NCBI GenBank assembly: GCA_033763735.1
Contig: JANRJY010000089.1
Span: 1-23,254, forward strand
Source of the DNA: JANRJY01 sp033763735
GTDB taxonomy: Bacteria > Bacteroidota > Bacteroidia > Cytophagales > UBA9547
Direction: 5' to 3'
DNA: 23,254 nucleotides
Shown: positions 16,301-22,885 of the stretch, in pieces
Position numbering within the stretch: the stretch's first letter is position 1
Layout: each line of letters opens with the position of its first letter
The notes under the pieces: model-generated
The model's input: the letters and a program-made list of their open reading frames with translations, nothing else
Databases searched by the model: none
Told to the model about the DNA's origin: nothing
Position numbers and translations under genes: made by a program

Positions 16301-16469
16301 CGAGGTTTGAGTTTTGGGTAATTATTGTTACCTGATTGTTGGTTACATCCGGCACTGCATCTAACGGAAGCCGAGTAACCGAGTAACTGCCATACAAAAA
16401 AAGTAGTCCGGTAAGTATGCCAACAGTCAGTTTGTTTTTGACGCTGAATTCGATTAATCGGTCGAGCAC
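13338..16469 (-). CDS. Heavy-metal RND efflux pump (CzcA/CusA family)
   Basis: A 1043-residue inner-membrane proton-driven exporter of the HME-RND family, full length and not fused to a TolC domain as some Bacteroidota relatives are. TM1 follows the start (VGILTGLLFLYGSYSV); then come PDVTNNQVTIIT, the porter domain, and TM4 with DFGLMVD at 400-406. Asp400, Asp406 and Glu413 match the spacing of the charged TM4 residues needed for proton coupling in CzcA. The residue after Asp406 is Pro where CzcA has Gly. The start is GTG at 16469, because a TAA stop sits immediately upstream in frame. It is first in an operon with the adaptor. No outer-membrane factor gene is nearby. The cation cannot be assigned (Co/Zn/Cd/Ni or Cu). 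Confidence 0.9.
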   Translation of the reverse strand: MLDRLIEFSVKNKLTVGILTGLLFLYGSYSVTRLPLDAVPDVTNNQVTIITQNSNLAPYEMEKFITSPLELSMANLPGLIEIRSISKFGLSNVILVFKDDVDVYRARQLVMERLKELEADMPAELGRPTLAPVSTGLGEIYQYVIRPKNPNDTSYSLMDLRTIQDWIVRKKLLGTEGVADVSSFGGYVKEYQAKVKPSLLRATNVSMADLFDALEKGNGNTGGAYIEKEGTAFLIRGIGLAQSLEDIRNIVIKQNNGVPVFVKDVAEVEFGYTVRYGAMTMNGNGEVVGAVVLMRKGENASRVVANVKKRIEEIKKFLPDDLEIVAFIDREAFVSRAIRTVTKNLIEACLIVVFVIIIFLGDIKASLLTASVIPLSLLFAIILMNMVGVGGNLMSLGAIDFGLMVDPSIIIVESIVVALALGMQKYGKVEDQDIKDLIVIDSVKEVKKTVVYGGLIILIVYFPIMTLTGVEGKMFSPMAIAVSFAITGAIILAMTYVTMMSTLVLKPHNHEHKNWSDKFVDFLFKLYEPIMNFSFKYKYGVVIASVLVLYITIIVFGKMGGEFIPKLDEGDYNIEVRMPVGTSLSKSKEVSTNIQKEIIKRYPTEIKNIVSKIGTSEIPMDPMPLEAMDIIIGPTDKEEWKKIKSKQELTDSIDAVLQMFPGIIYSIQQPIENRFNDMLSGAKTDVVIKIFGDDLDKLDKTGKEIAAQIATCEGAKDIQVQKLVGLPQIMVKYDRRLLAYYGIKVDEVNKLIQTAFAGAKAGTIYEGERRFDLSVRLGKEERSNIQDIMNLQLNTAQGYMIPLREISSIKTEKGFAEISRENGQRRLNVGFNVRGRDVESIVNEAAKKIEKNVLLPHSYYLDYGGQFENLRMAKERLTLVVPISLLIIFIILFITMGTFGDSLLIFTAIPLSAVGGVFAIYLRGMPFSISAGIGFIALFGVAVLNGIMLIGHFKLLQGMHGFDSIHDRVSTGIKEKFRQVLMTSATAALGYLPMAMSTEAGAEVQKPLATVVIGGLITSTILTLVVLPVLYILFNDRKIRIKL

Positions 16470-16503
16470 TTAGTTAATTAGGATTTATTTAAGTTCAATA
16501 GTA

Positions 16504-16511
16504 CAAATTTA
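16504..16511 (-). promoter_or_regulatory. -7 element of the efflux operon
   Basis: On the minus strand this is TAAATTTG, a perfect TAnnTTTG match, 35 bases before the GTG of the pump gene. The -33 region is AT-rich without a clear TTG. No metal-responsive (MerR/ArsR) operator dyad is visible. Confidence 0.4.
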
Positions 16512-16599
16512 ATCTCATTTTAATGTCGTTAAAAGTCGAATAATTTACTTTTTGTTTAAAATATTTTCAATTTTTGAAAAAAGAAGCTTTAAAATTTGT

Positions 16600-16763
16600 C
16601 CATATTTTGAAATCTGGCTAAAAAATGTTTAAAATATTCTAATAGTGCGGCTCATTTTAAAAATGTAATAATGATGTATAAAACTGTTGTATCAGGAAGA
16701 AATTATACTTTTAAAAGTCTGAAAGAATTGATGGCGAAAGCTACACCACTTCATAAGGTTTAG
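16600..16763 (+). pseudogene. Duplicated eutB promoter region and first 26 codons
   Basis: From ATG 16674 to 16751 this repeats the first 26 codons of eutB (72 of 78 bases). All but one of the changed codons are synonymous; the exception is Val for Ile. Bases 16600-16625 also match 17408-17433 upstream of the real gene (21 of 26), so the promoter side was copied too. After codon 26 the frame runs three more codons and stops at 16761-16763. The fragment cannot make enzyme. The rest of the 432-base gap 16470-16901 is AT-rich and holds only the pump promoter and an operator-like dyad at 16874-16890. Confidence 0.85.
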
Positions 16764-16873
16764 ATATTTATAAACATCTGATATAAAATCTATCAAGAAT
16801 AAACAATTAAAAGTTAAGAGTTTGTGAACAAAGTGGATGGTATATTATTGGAATAGTTGATAATAATATTTAA

Positions 16874-16890
16874 ATTTACAATATGTAAAT
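16874..16890 (+). promoter_or_regulatory. Dyad upstream of TA-like pair
   Basis: atttaca and tgtaaat form a perfect seven-base inverted repeat with a three-base spacer. It ends 11 bases before the ATG at 16902. The position and symmetry suit an autoregulatory operator of the small gene pair that follows. Confidence 0.4.
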
Positions 16891-16901
16891 CAAAATTATA
16901 A

Positions 16902-17117
16902 ATGGAAACATTAATAATAAATACACAAACCGAAAGCCAAAAGAAAGCATTCGAAGAATTAGCTAACTCAATGAATTTGAGCGTATTTCATACAACCTTT
17001 GAAAATGATTTTGCATTGGGTGTTTTAATGATGGAAAGTAAAAAATCCGGATTTTTAGGTGTAGAAGCAACCGAGGAATATTTCAATAATCTTAAAAATG
17101 AAATTAAATACAAGTAA
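16902..17117 (+). CDS. Small antitoxin-like protein (DUF2683-like)
   Basis: A 71-residue protein beginning METLIINTQTESQKKAFEEL and ending in a Lys/Glu-rich helix. The N-terminal strand followed by a helix (KKAFEELANSMNL) resembles the short DUF2683 proteins that sit upstream of toxin genes in Bacteroidota. It overlaps the next gene by 20 bases, as antitoxin-toxin pairs often do. It lies between a duplicated eutB 5' fragment and intact eutB, which suggests it arrived with an insertion. The family call is from memory of the pattern and is tentative. Confidence 0.55.
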   Translation: METLIINTQTESQKKAFEELANSMNLSVFHTTFENDFALGVLMMESKKSGFLGVEATEEYFNNLKNEIKYK

Positions 17118-17358
17118 TAGATTTATTTCTTACTTGTCAATTACTCCAATTGAAACACAAAAAAAGGTTATTGAAGTAGTGGAAATAATGAAAGGAATAA
17201 AACAGATAAATGAACTTAAAACACAAACATTAGTTGGTTTTCCATTTATTCACGTGATTCAAATTGAGAATTATAGTCTTTGTTTTTCTCTTTCAAAAGA
17301 CGAAATTGAATTGTTAGGAATTGTAGAATCGGGTAAAGAACTACCCTTGATTACTTAA
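17098..17358 (+). CDS. Small protein, possible toxin partner
   Basis: An 86-residue protein. Residues 19-40 look helical (ETQKKVIEVVEIMKGIKQIN), and the second half is a run of strands (FPFIHVIQIENYSLCFSLSK, then EIELLGIVE). That is the layout of the C-terminal half of RelE/ParE-like toxins, though no catalytic motif is visible. It starts 20 bases inside the preceding gene. It could be a diverged RelE-superfamily toxin or simply an unknown small protein. Intact eutB starts 108 bases downstream. Confidence 0.5.
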   Translation: MKLNTSNRFISYLSITPIETQKKVIEVVEIMKGIKQINELKTQTLVGFPFIHVIQIENYSLCFSLSKDEIELLGIVESGKELPLIT

Positions 17359-17466
17359 TATCATCTTTTTTATATTTTCTTCAAAATTAGTTTCATTTAT
17401 AATGATTCCTTATTTTGAAAACTAACTAAAAATCCCTTTTTTGGTTTAATCAAAAATTTTAGCAGA

Positions 17467-18846
17467 ATGTATAAAACAATCGTTTCAGGAAGAAATTATA
17501 CTTTTAAAAGTCTGAAAGAATTGATGGCAAAAGCTACACCGCTTCGTTCAGGCGATGTATTGGCAGGTTTGGTTGCTGAAAGCTATGAAGAACGTGTAGC
17601 TGCACAAATGGTGTTGGCTGATTTGAACTTGAAAACATTTTTAAATGAAGAACTGATTCCTTTTAAAACAGATGAAGTCACCCGCTTAATTTTTGATAAC
17701 CATAACAAAAATGCATTTGCAAAAATAAGCCATCTTACGGTAGGCGACTTTAGAAATTACTTGCTTACTACCGAAGTTCAGGAAAAAGAAATTGCTGAAA
17801 TCAGAGATGGACTCACTCCTGAAATGGTAGCCGCAGTTTCAAAAATAATGAATAATCAAGACTTAATTCTGGTAGCTTCAAAAATAAGAGTGATTTCAAA
17901 ATTTAATAATACCTTAGGCTTAAAAGGTAGATTTTCCACTCGTCTCCAACCCAACCACCCTACCGATGATTTGAAAGGAATAGCAGCCTCAATGTTGGAC
18001 GGACTCATGTATGCTTCAGGCGATGCGGTAATTGGTGTAAACCCTGCCACTGACAATGTCCAAAAGATGACTTCAATACTGAACATGATGAATGAAGTAA
18101 TTCAAAAATTTGAAATACCAACTCAAAGTTGTGTTTTAGGGCATGTAACAAATACCATCAAAGCAATTGAGCAAAATGCTCCAGTTGACATTGTTTTTCA
18201 ATCTATTGGTGGAACGGAAGCTACCAATTCAAGTTTTGGAATCAATTTAAATATTCTTAAAGAAGCACAAGAAGCAGCACTAAGTTTAAAAAGAGGGAAA
18301 ATTGGAAACAACGTAATGTATTTTGAAACCGGACAAGGTAGTTCGCTTTCGGCAAATGCACATCATGGAGTGGATCAGCAAACATGTGAAGTGCGTGCTT
18401 ATGCGGTAGCGAAGGTATTTTCGCCACTTTTGGTAAACACCGTAGTAGGTTTTATAGGACCGGAGTATTTGTATGATGGTAAGCAAATTACGAGAGCCGG
18501 ACTTGAAGATCATTTTTGTGGCAAATTGATGGGTTTGCCGATGGGTTGCGACATTTGCTACACCAACCATGCGGAGGCCGACCAAGATGATATGGATAAT
18601 TTGCTGACTTTACTTACTGTAGCAGGTTGTAATTACATAATGGGTGTGCCTGGCGCAGACGACATTATGCTTAATTACCAAAGTACATCATTTCATGATG
18701 CACATTATGCCCGAACCCTATGTAACTTAAAACCCGCACCAGAGTTTGAGGAATGGCTAATTAAGTATGGAATAATGAATGAACAAATGCAATTGCTTTC
18801 ACCCGATTCAAAAAACAAACTCATTGGATATGAATTATTTAAATAG
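17467..18846 (+). CDS. eutB: Ethanolamine ammonia-lyase, large subunit
   Basis: A 459-residue EutB, full length. It is the catalytic TIM-barrel subunit that, with adenosylcobalamin held between it and EutC, converts ethanolamine to acetaldehyde and ammonia by a radical mechanism. Recognisable segments are STRLQPNHPTDDL at 157-169, VNPATDN at 191-197, the active-site stretch FETGQGSSLSANAHHG at 286-301 (Glu287 equals the catalytic numbering of the E. coli enzyme), and GLPMGCDICYTNHAEADQDD. Its first 26 codons are duplicated upstream at 16674. The stop overlaps eutC by 17 bases. No other eut genes (shell proteins, EutA reactivase, transporter) are in the window. Confidence 0.97.
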   Translation: MYKTIVSGRNYTFKSLKELMAKATPLRSGDVLAGLVAESYEERVAAQMVLADLNLKTFLNEELIPFKTDEVTRLIFDNHNKNAFAKISHLTVGDFRNYLLTTEVQEKEIAEIRDGLTPEMVAAVSKIMNNQDLILVASKIRVISKFNNTLGLKGRFSTRLQPNHPTDDLKGIAASMLDGLMYASGDAVIGVNPATDNVQKMTSILNMMNEVIQKFEIPTQSCVLGHVTNTIKAIEQNAPVDIVFQSIGGTEATNSSFGINLNILKEAQEAALSLKRGKIGNNVMYFETGQGSSLSANAHHGVDQQTCEVRAYAVAKVFSPLLVNTVVGFIGPEYLYDGKQITRAGLEDHFCGKLMGLPMGCDICYTNHAEADQDDMDNLLTLLTVAGCNYIMGVPGADDIMLNYQSTSFHDAHYARTLCNLKPAPEFEEWLIKYGIMNEQMQLLSPDSKNKLIGYELFK

Positions 18847-19588
18847 CAATATTAACGTATTTCCTGACCAGTGGGAAATATTAAGAAAATATACCGATGC
18901 CCGTATTGGATTGGGAAGAGCAGGAAGCTCATTGCCTACCAACAGACTTTTGGATTTCAAACTTGCTCATGCACAAGCGAGAGATGCGGTGTATTCCTTA
19001 TTAGATTTAGAAAAATTGAAAGCAGAAATTGCAATACTTAATTTGCAATCGTTGGAAGTATTTTCAGACGCAAGCAACAGGACCGCTTATTTGAGCAATC
19101 CGGACAAAGGAAGAAAGCTGTCAAAAGATTCTGCCAATTTGTTAATTAATCAGAAAGTAAATAGTTCAGATTTGTGCATTGTGTTAGCTGATGGTCTGTC
19201 TGCTGATGCAATCAATATCCATGCAATAACATTTTTAAAAGAATTTTTTCAAATAAACCAACAAATTAAGACACCTATTGTATTTGCAAACCAAAGTAGA
19301 GTTGCTTTAGGAGATGAAATTGGTTGTTTGCTGAAATCTAAAATTGTGGTTATGCTTATAGGTGAACGACCCGGACTTACTTCACCCACTAGCTTGGGTG
19401 CTTATATTACATTTAGCCCAAAACCCGGAATTACGGATGAAAAAAGAAATTGCATATCAAATATCCGTCCCGAAGGATTGAGCTATAAAGAAGCTGCTTT
19501 AAAGTTGAATTATTTGATAATACAAATGAAAAAACTGGGATTTTCGGGAGTGGAATTGAAGGATGATTATGGTGGGATGATAGAATAA
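18830..19588 (+). CDS. eutC: Ethanolamine ammonia-lyase, small subunit
   Basis: A 252-residue EutC. Landmarks are DARIGLGRAGSSLPTNRLLDF near the N-terminus, FQINQQIKTPIVFANQSRVALGDEIG, VVMLIGERPGLTSPTSLGAYI and the NCISNIRPEGLSY segment, which together form the cobalamin-binding Rossmann-like domain. The frame is open from ATG 18779 inside eutB. ATG 18830 is chosen because it lies within the last codons of eutB (17-base overlap) and gives the N-terminus usual for the family. The stop at 19586-19588 directly abuts the antiparallel mazF remnant with no spacer. It is co-transcribed with eutB and forms the same enzyme. Confidence 0.95.
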   Translation: MNYLNSNINVFPDQWEILRKYTDARIGLGRAGSSLPTNRLLDFKLAHAQARDAVYSLLDLEKLKAEIAILNLQSLEVFSDASNRTAYLSNPDKGRKLSKDSANLLINQKVNSSDLCIVLADGLSADAINIHAITFLKEFFQINQQIKTPIVFANQSRVALGDEIGCLLKSKIVVMLIGERPGLTSPTSLGAYITFSPKPGITDEKRNCISNIRPEGLSYKEAALKLNYLIIQMKKLGFSGVELKDDYGGMIE

Positions 19589-19916
19589 TTATCCAAATAT
19601 TTCCAATAGTTTTTCAACTACTTTTTTACTTAAATTTTTATTTGCTTCGTCTAACTTCTTAATTAATCTTTGACTTATCCACACATTTAATTCGGTCAAA
19701 TGCTATCTGTCCTAATTGATTATTTAAATTAGAATTAAGTCGAAATGGGTAAAATTCTTTAATAGTAGAGGTATATGGTGCAACTATACCTGATTTAAGA
19801 ATATCATTCATTTCATCAGGAGAAATTACAATACAAGGCCTGATTTTTGAAATTTTGCTTCCTTTTGTAGGGTTTAAATCAATTAAGTATATATCAAATC
19901 TTTTTATTTCGGACAT
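19589..19916 (-). pseudogene. mazF toxin gene with a single-base frameshift
   Basis: The frame from ATG 19916 reads a MazF/PemK toxin: RFDIYLIDLNPTKGSKISKI, RPCIVISPDEMN, then IVAPYTSTIKEFYPFRL, GQIAFDRIKCVDKS. It ends early at 19659 after 85 residues, where MazF is usually near 110. In the next frame the expected ending continues (RLIKKLDEANKNLSKKVVEK, LLEIFG, stop at 19589-19591). Removing one base from the three-T run at 19669-19671 restores a 108-residue protein ending VDKSRLIKKL. The toxin therefore appears inactivated near the C-terminus, unless the base is a sequencing error or a slippage site. Intact MazF cleaves RNA at short sequences and is held by MazE, encoded 22 bases upstream. 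Confidence 0.8.
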
Positions 19917-19938
19917 TTCAATAGAATACTTTAAAATA

Positions 19939-20196
19939 TTAATTATCCTCTATTTCAATGTCAAAATTTAGCCAATCTTTATCTTCATCATTAAGGGTTG
20001 TTTCGCCAGCTTCTTTTGCTTTTAAAAGCATTTCCTTCCAACCTTCTCTTGGATTATTTTTATGTATTGGTTTAATAGTAATTTCTTTATCCGATATGTT
20101 TAACTCAACTTCCTTATTAATCCCCATTTGTTTAAGCATATGCTTTGGTAAAATAATTCCTTGAGAATTTCCAATGTTTATAATATTTGCTTTCAT
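19939..20196 (-). CDS. MazE-like antitoxin (AbrB/SpoVT fold)
   Basis: An 85-residue protein. Residues 1-45 form a swapped-hairpin AbrB DNA-binding domain (IINIGNSQGIILPKHMLKQM, then GINKEVELNISDKEITIKP). The acidic tail (53-85, REGWKEMLLKAKEAGE ... DKDWLNFDIEIED) is the segment that blocks MazF. It is first in a two-gene operon with mazF (22-base gap), and a strong dyad lies 15 bases upstream of its start. With the toxin frameshifted, the antitoxin may survive as a regulator only. Confidence 0.88.
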   Translation of the reverse strand: MKANIINIGNSQGIILPKHMLKQMGINKEVELNISDKEITIKPIHKNNPREGWKEMLLKAKEAGETTLNDEDKDWLNFDIEIEDN

Positions 20197-20210
20197 CAGT
20201 TAGGTAATTG

Positions 20211-20231
20211 TGTTATTACAAAATAATAACA
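20211..20231 (-). promoter_or_regulatory. Operator-like dyad upstream of mazE
   Basis: tgttatta and taataaca form a perfect eight-base inverted repeat with a five-base spacer, 15 bases upstream of the mazE start. On the minus strand it overlaps TTATTTTG, a near match to TAnnTTTG. Binding by MazE dimers in the promoter would fit the known autorepression of mazEF operons. Confidence 0.5.
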
Positions 20232-20252
20232 TTTGTCCATCAAAACTAAATT

Positions 20253-20951
20253 TTACTTCTTACAACACTCCATTTTTTGTTCGCTTACAATTTTGGGACT
20301 TAAGTAAGGAATTCCCAAATTCAACCCTCTGGTAATTAATAAAAGTCCTATAAAAACGGCGAAGATTGGAGAAAATTTGCTGATAATTTGTCTTTTTTGC
20401 ACTGAAAGTATGCTACTAATCCAAACAATTGAAAACAAAGCAGGAATGGTTCCAAACCCAAAAAATAACATAAATCCCGCTGAAGTTATAGGATCAGAAT
20501 TGCACAAAGCCGCAGTTAATGCCACATACACCAAACCACATGGCAATAATCCATTCAAAAATCCAGTAAAAAGAAAATTGTAAATTCCCTTTTTTGAAAG
20601 TTGTGCAGATAGCAGTTGTTTGAGTTTGAACATACCCGTTGAAACATAAGTAATGTGAATATTAAAATTTGGTATAAAAATAAGTATTAAAAATATTCCT
20701 GAGAATATGGAAACCCATTGTTGCAACCCTGCAATTGCAAAAGATTTGCCAATTAATCCAATACATATTCCCAATATTGAGTACATAAAAATTCGACCAA
20801 AATGATATGCTGAAATACTAAAAATCTTTGTTTGAATATTCAATTTTCCGACTGGTAGCGCCATAGCAATAGGTCCGCACATACCAAGGCAGTGCATGCT
20901 GCCTACGATTCCTGTTAAAAAAGCTCCTCCAAATAATATCAGCTGATTCAA
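20253..20951 (-). CDS. SafE/TauE-like membrane protein of the cbb3 oxidase accessory cluster
   Basis: A 232-residue protein with about six membrane helices. It begins with GSMHCLGMCGP (His20, Cys21, Cys25) and has GLLPCGLVY at 134-142 (Cys138); these paired Cys/His elements sit in DsbD_2/SafE-like proteins and suggest copper or thiol handling. The tail ends MECCKK, a further possible metal ligand pair. In Bacteroidota a gene of this type commonly ends the cytochrome cbb3 oxidase cluster after ccoG and ccoH. Its start overlaps the fixH/ccoH stop by four bases, so it is third in the operon here. Annotated relatives are called sulfite exporters, but copper delivery to the oxidase is more consistent with the context. 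Confidence 0.75.
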   Translation of the reverse strand: MNQLILFGGAFLTGIVGSMHCLGMCGPIAMALPVGKLNIQTKIFSISAYHFGRIFMYSILGICIGLIGKSFAIAGLQQWVSIFSGIFLILIFIPNFNIHITYVSTGMFKLKQLLSAQLSKKGIYNFLFTGFLNGLLPCGLVYVALTAALCNSDPITSAGFMLFFGFGTIPALFSIVWISSILSVQKRQIISKFSPIFAVFIGLLLITRGLNLGIPYLSPKIVSEQKMECCKK

Positions 20952-21385
20952 TTGATAATAATTTCTTTTTCAATAATATATGAAACATTATTTTTTGTGG
21001 ATTCATATACTATTTTCCAATTTCCGATGGGTTTATTAGAAAAATCTATACCGGAGAATTGTTGAGCAATGGACTTTCTAAAATCCTCTTTTTTATTGGC
21101 AGCCCAATAAAAGTATACATTGCTTGAATCGGGGTTGATAATTTGAACCGGAACAGTAATTTGTAAAAATTTAGTTTTTGAATCGAAATTGATTAATAAT
21201 GAATCGACAAATTTTTTACCAGATTTCAATTTGCTTATTCGATTTTCATATTGAATTCCTGTTTCATAGTAATCTTCACGAACCAAATCCACTTTAGTTG
21301 AAAACATTTGAACAACCATGTAGGTAATGAATCCCATAAAAACAATTATTACCAACATTATACTATATCCCCAATTAAGTTTCAT
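20948..21385 (-). CDS. FixH/CcoH family protein
   Basis: A 145-residue protein with one N-terminal membrane helix (about residues 7-27, WGYSIMLVIIVFMGFITYMV) followed by the family signature VDLVREDYYETGIQYENRI. A beta-rich extracytoplasmic domain then ends VSYIIEKEIIIN. FixH/CcoH proteins assist assembly of the cytochrome cbb3 oxidase in the inner membrane. The gene starts 5 bases after ccoG and overlaps the SafE-like gene by 4 bases. Confidence 0.85.
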   Translation of the reverse strand: MKLNWGYSIMLVIIVFMGFITYMVVQMFSTKVDLVREDYYETGIQYENRISKLKSGKKFVDSLLINFDSKTKFLQITVPVQIINPDSSNVYFYWAANKKEDFRKSIAQQFSGIDFSNKPIGNWKIVYESTKNNVSYIIEKEIIIN

Positions 21386-21390
21386 AATTA

Positions 21391-22797
21391 CTATTGCGTT
21401 ACAGGTCCAATAAAATTCGTTTTTAATCTGTCAATTACCTTATTGTTTGAAACAACTTCTAATTCCAGTTCTGTTTTATAAGTTCTAATGGCATTTTCTG
21501 AAAGTTCAATAAAAAATGCACCTTTCACAATGTCATTGGCCGGCACATTTAATTCATTGTTTCCAACAAATTTTATTTTAGCATCAAGGTTTACGGCTCT
21601 TATTTGTGCTGGAAACGATTTGAATGTTTTATTCACTATTTCATAATTGTACAAATTAGTTATTTTTTGACCTGCAGTTTTTTGAAACATCATGCCTGGA
21701 GTACGCAATACGGTCGTTTCCACATTGTTGCGAGTAGAAAGAAGTGTGATTTCAATTGCAATTAAAATCAATAATACCACAGAATATGCTATTGTACGCG
21801 TATTTACTATTTTTCTGGTACCTTTTTCTATTCCATCAATAGAATCATATCTAATTAAATTTAATGGTTTGTTTACTTTATGCATCACATCATCACATGC
21901 GTCCATACAAGCAGTACAATTCACACATTCCAGTTGAGTTCCATTTCTGATGTCAATTCCTGTTGGGCATACATCCACACACAAATGACAATCCACACAA
22001 TCACCGGAAGTCCTGATTTCATCTTTTTTAATATGACCTCTGGGTTCTCCTCTTTTGTAATCATAGGCAACTACAACGGTCTTTTTATCTAAAAATACGC
22101 CTTGCAATCGACCATAAGGACAAACAATGATACACACCAATTCACGAAATTTGGCGAACACAAAATAAAATGCTAAGGTAAAAACTCCAATGGCAAATAA
22201 ACCTGCGAGATGATCCACTGGATTATCTGTTATAATTTTGAAAAGTTCATTTTTGCCAATGATGTATGCCAAAAAAGTGTTGGCAACAGCGAATGAAATA
22301 GTAATAAATATCAAATGTTTGAGTCCTTTTCTTAAAATTTTATTGGCATTCCAAGGCTGTTGTTCAAATTTTTGTTGCTTTCTGAAATCTCCTTCTATCC
22401 AATTTTCGATTTTTCTAAAAATCATTTCCAAAAAAATCGTTTGTGGGCAAGCCCAACCACACCAAATACGACCAAATACCACTGTAAAAAGTACGATAAA
22501 TACCATAAAAGTAAGCAATCCTAAAGCGAATAAATGCAAATCCTGAGGCCAAAAAGGAACACCAAATAGGATGAACTTGCGTTCTAAAACATTAAATAAA
22601 AATAATGGATGCCCATCAAATTCTAAAAAAGGTCCTATAAATAACATTCCAATGAGCACATAAGCTACAAACATGCGCCATTTGTACAATGGTCCTATGA
22701 TTTGTTTTGGAAATATTCGTATTCTTCCACCATGTGAACCTGATATAGAAAGAGAATCCCGATAATCGTTGGTGTGAATAGCTTCAGCGGCTCCCAT
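21391..22797 (-). CDS. ccoG: Cytochrome c oxidase accessory protein CcoG
   Basis: A 468-residue iron-sulfur membrane protein of the CcoG/RdxA/FixG family. Hydrophobic helices lie at about 42-58, 88-108, 160-180 and 195-215. The conserved CGWACPQT lies at 113-120 and CIIVCPYGR at 222-230. Two [4Fe-4S] ferredoxin clusters follow (CVDCHLCVDVCP at 267-278 and CVNCTACMDACD at 291-302). A last helix (338-354) leads into an IgG-like periplasmic domain. Family members reduce Cu(II) to Cu(I) for cbb3 oxidase assembly. It heads the ccoG-fixH-safE operon. The structural oxidase genes (ccoNOP) usually found beside it are not in this window; a desaturase gene lies upstream instead. Confidence 0.95.
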   Translation of the reverse strand: MGAAEAIHTNDYRDSLSISGSHGGRIRIFPKQIIGPLYKWRMFVAYVLIGMLFIGPFLEFDGHPLFLFNVLERKFILFGVPFWPQDLHLFALGLLTFMVFIVLFTVVFGRIWCGWACPQTIFLEMIFRKIENWIEGDFRKQQKFEQQPWNANKILRKGLKHLIFITISFAVANTFLAYIIGKNELFKIITDNPVDHLAGLFAIGVFTLAFYFVFAKFRELVCIIVCPYGRLQGVFLDKKTVVVAYDYKRGEPRGHIKKDEIRTSGDCVDCHLCVDVCPTGIDIRNGTQLECVNCTACMDACDDVMHKVNKPLNLIRYDSIDGIEKGTRKIVNTRTIAYSVVLLILIAIEITLLSTRNNVETTVLRTPGMMFQKTAGQKITNLYNYEIVNKTFKSFPAQIRAVNLDAKIKFVGNNELNVPANDIVKGAFFIELSENAIRTYKTELELEVVSNNKVIDRLKTNFIGPVTQ

Positions 22798-22813
22798 AAT
22801 CTTGAATTTTCAT

Positions 22814-22850
22814 CAAAATTAGTATCGCTTGTCAATCAGAAAAATGACAA
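22814..22850 (-). promoter_or_regulatory. Promoter and dyad upstream of ccoG
   Basis: On the minus strand 22821-22814 reads TAATTTTG, a perfect TAnnTTTG -7 element, 17 bases before the ATG. A dyad ttgtca/tgacaa (22829-22834 and 22845-22850) lies just upstream, where a Crp/Fnr-type activator would bind. The ten-base spacer is longer than in a classical FNR box, so the regulator is not identified. Confidence 0.35.
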
Positions 22851-22885
22851 TTATCAGCAAAATAACAGATAATCGTCAGATGGAT

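Noticed and set aside
22829..22850. Classical FNR box upstream of ccoG
   Set aside because: The half-sites are ttgtca/tgacaa with ten bases between; an FNR box is TTGAT-N4-ATCAA. It is kept only as an unspecified dyad.
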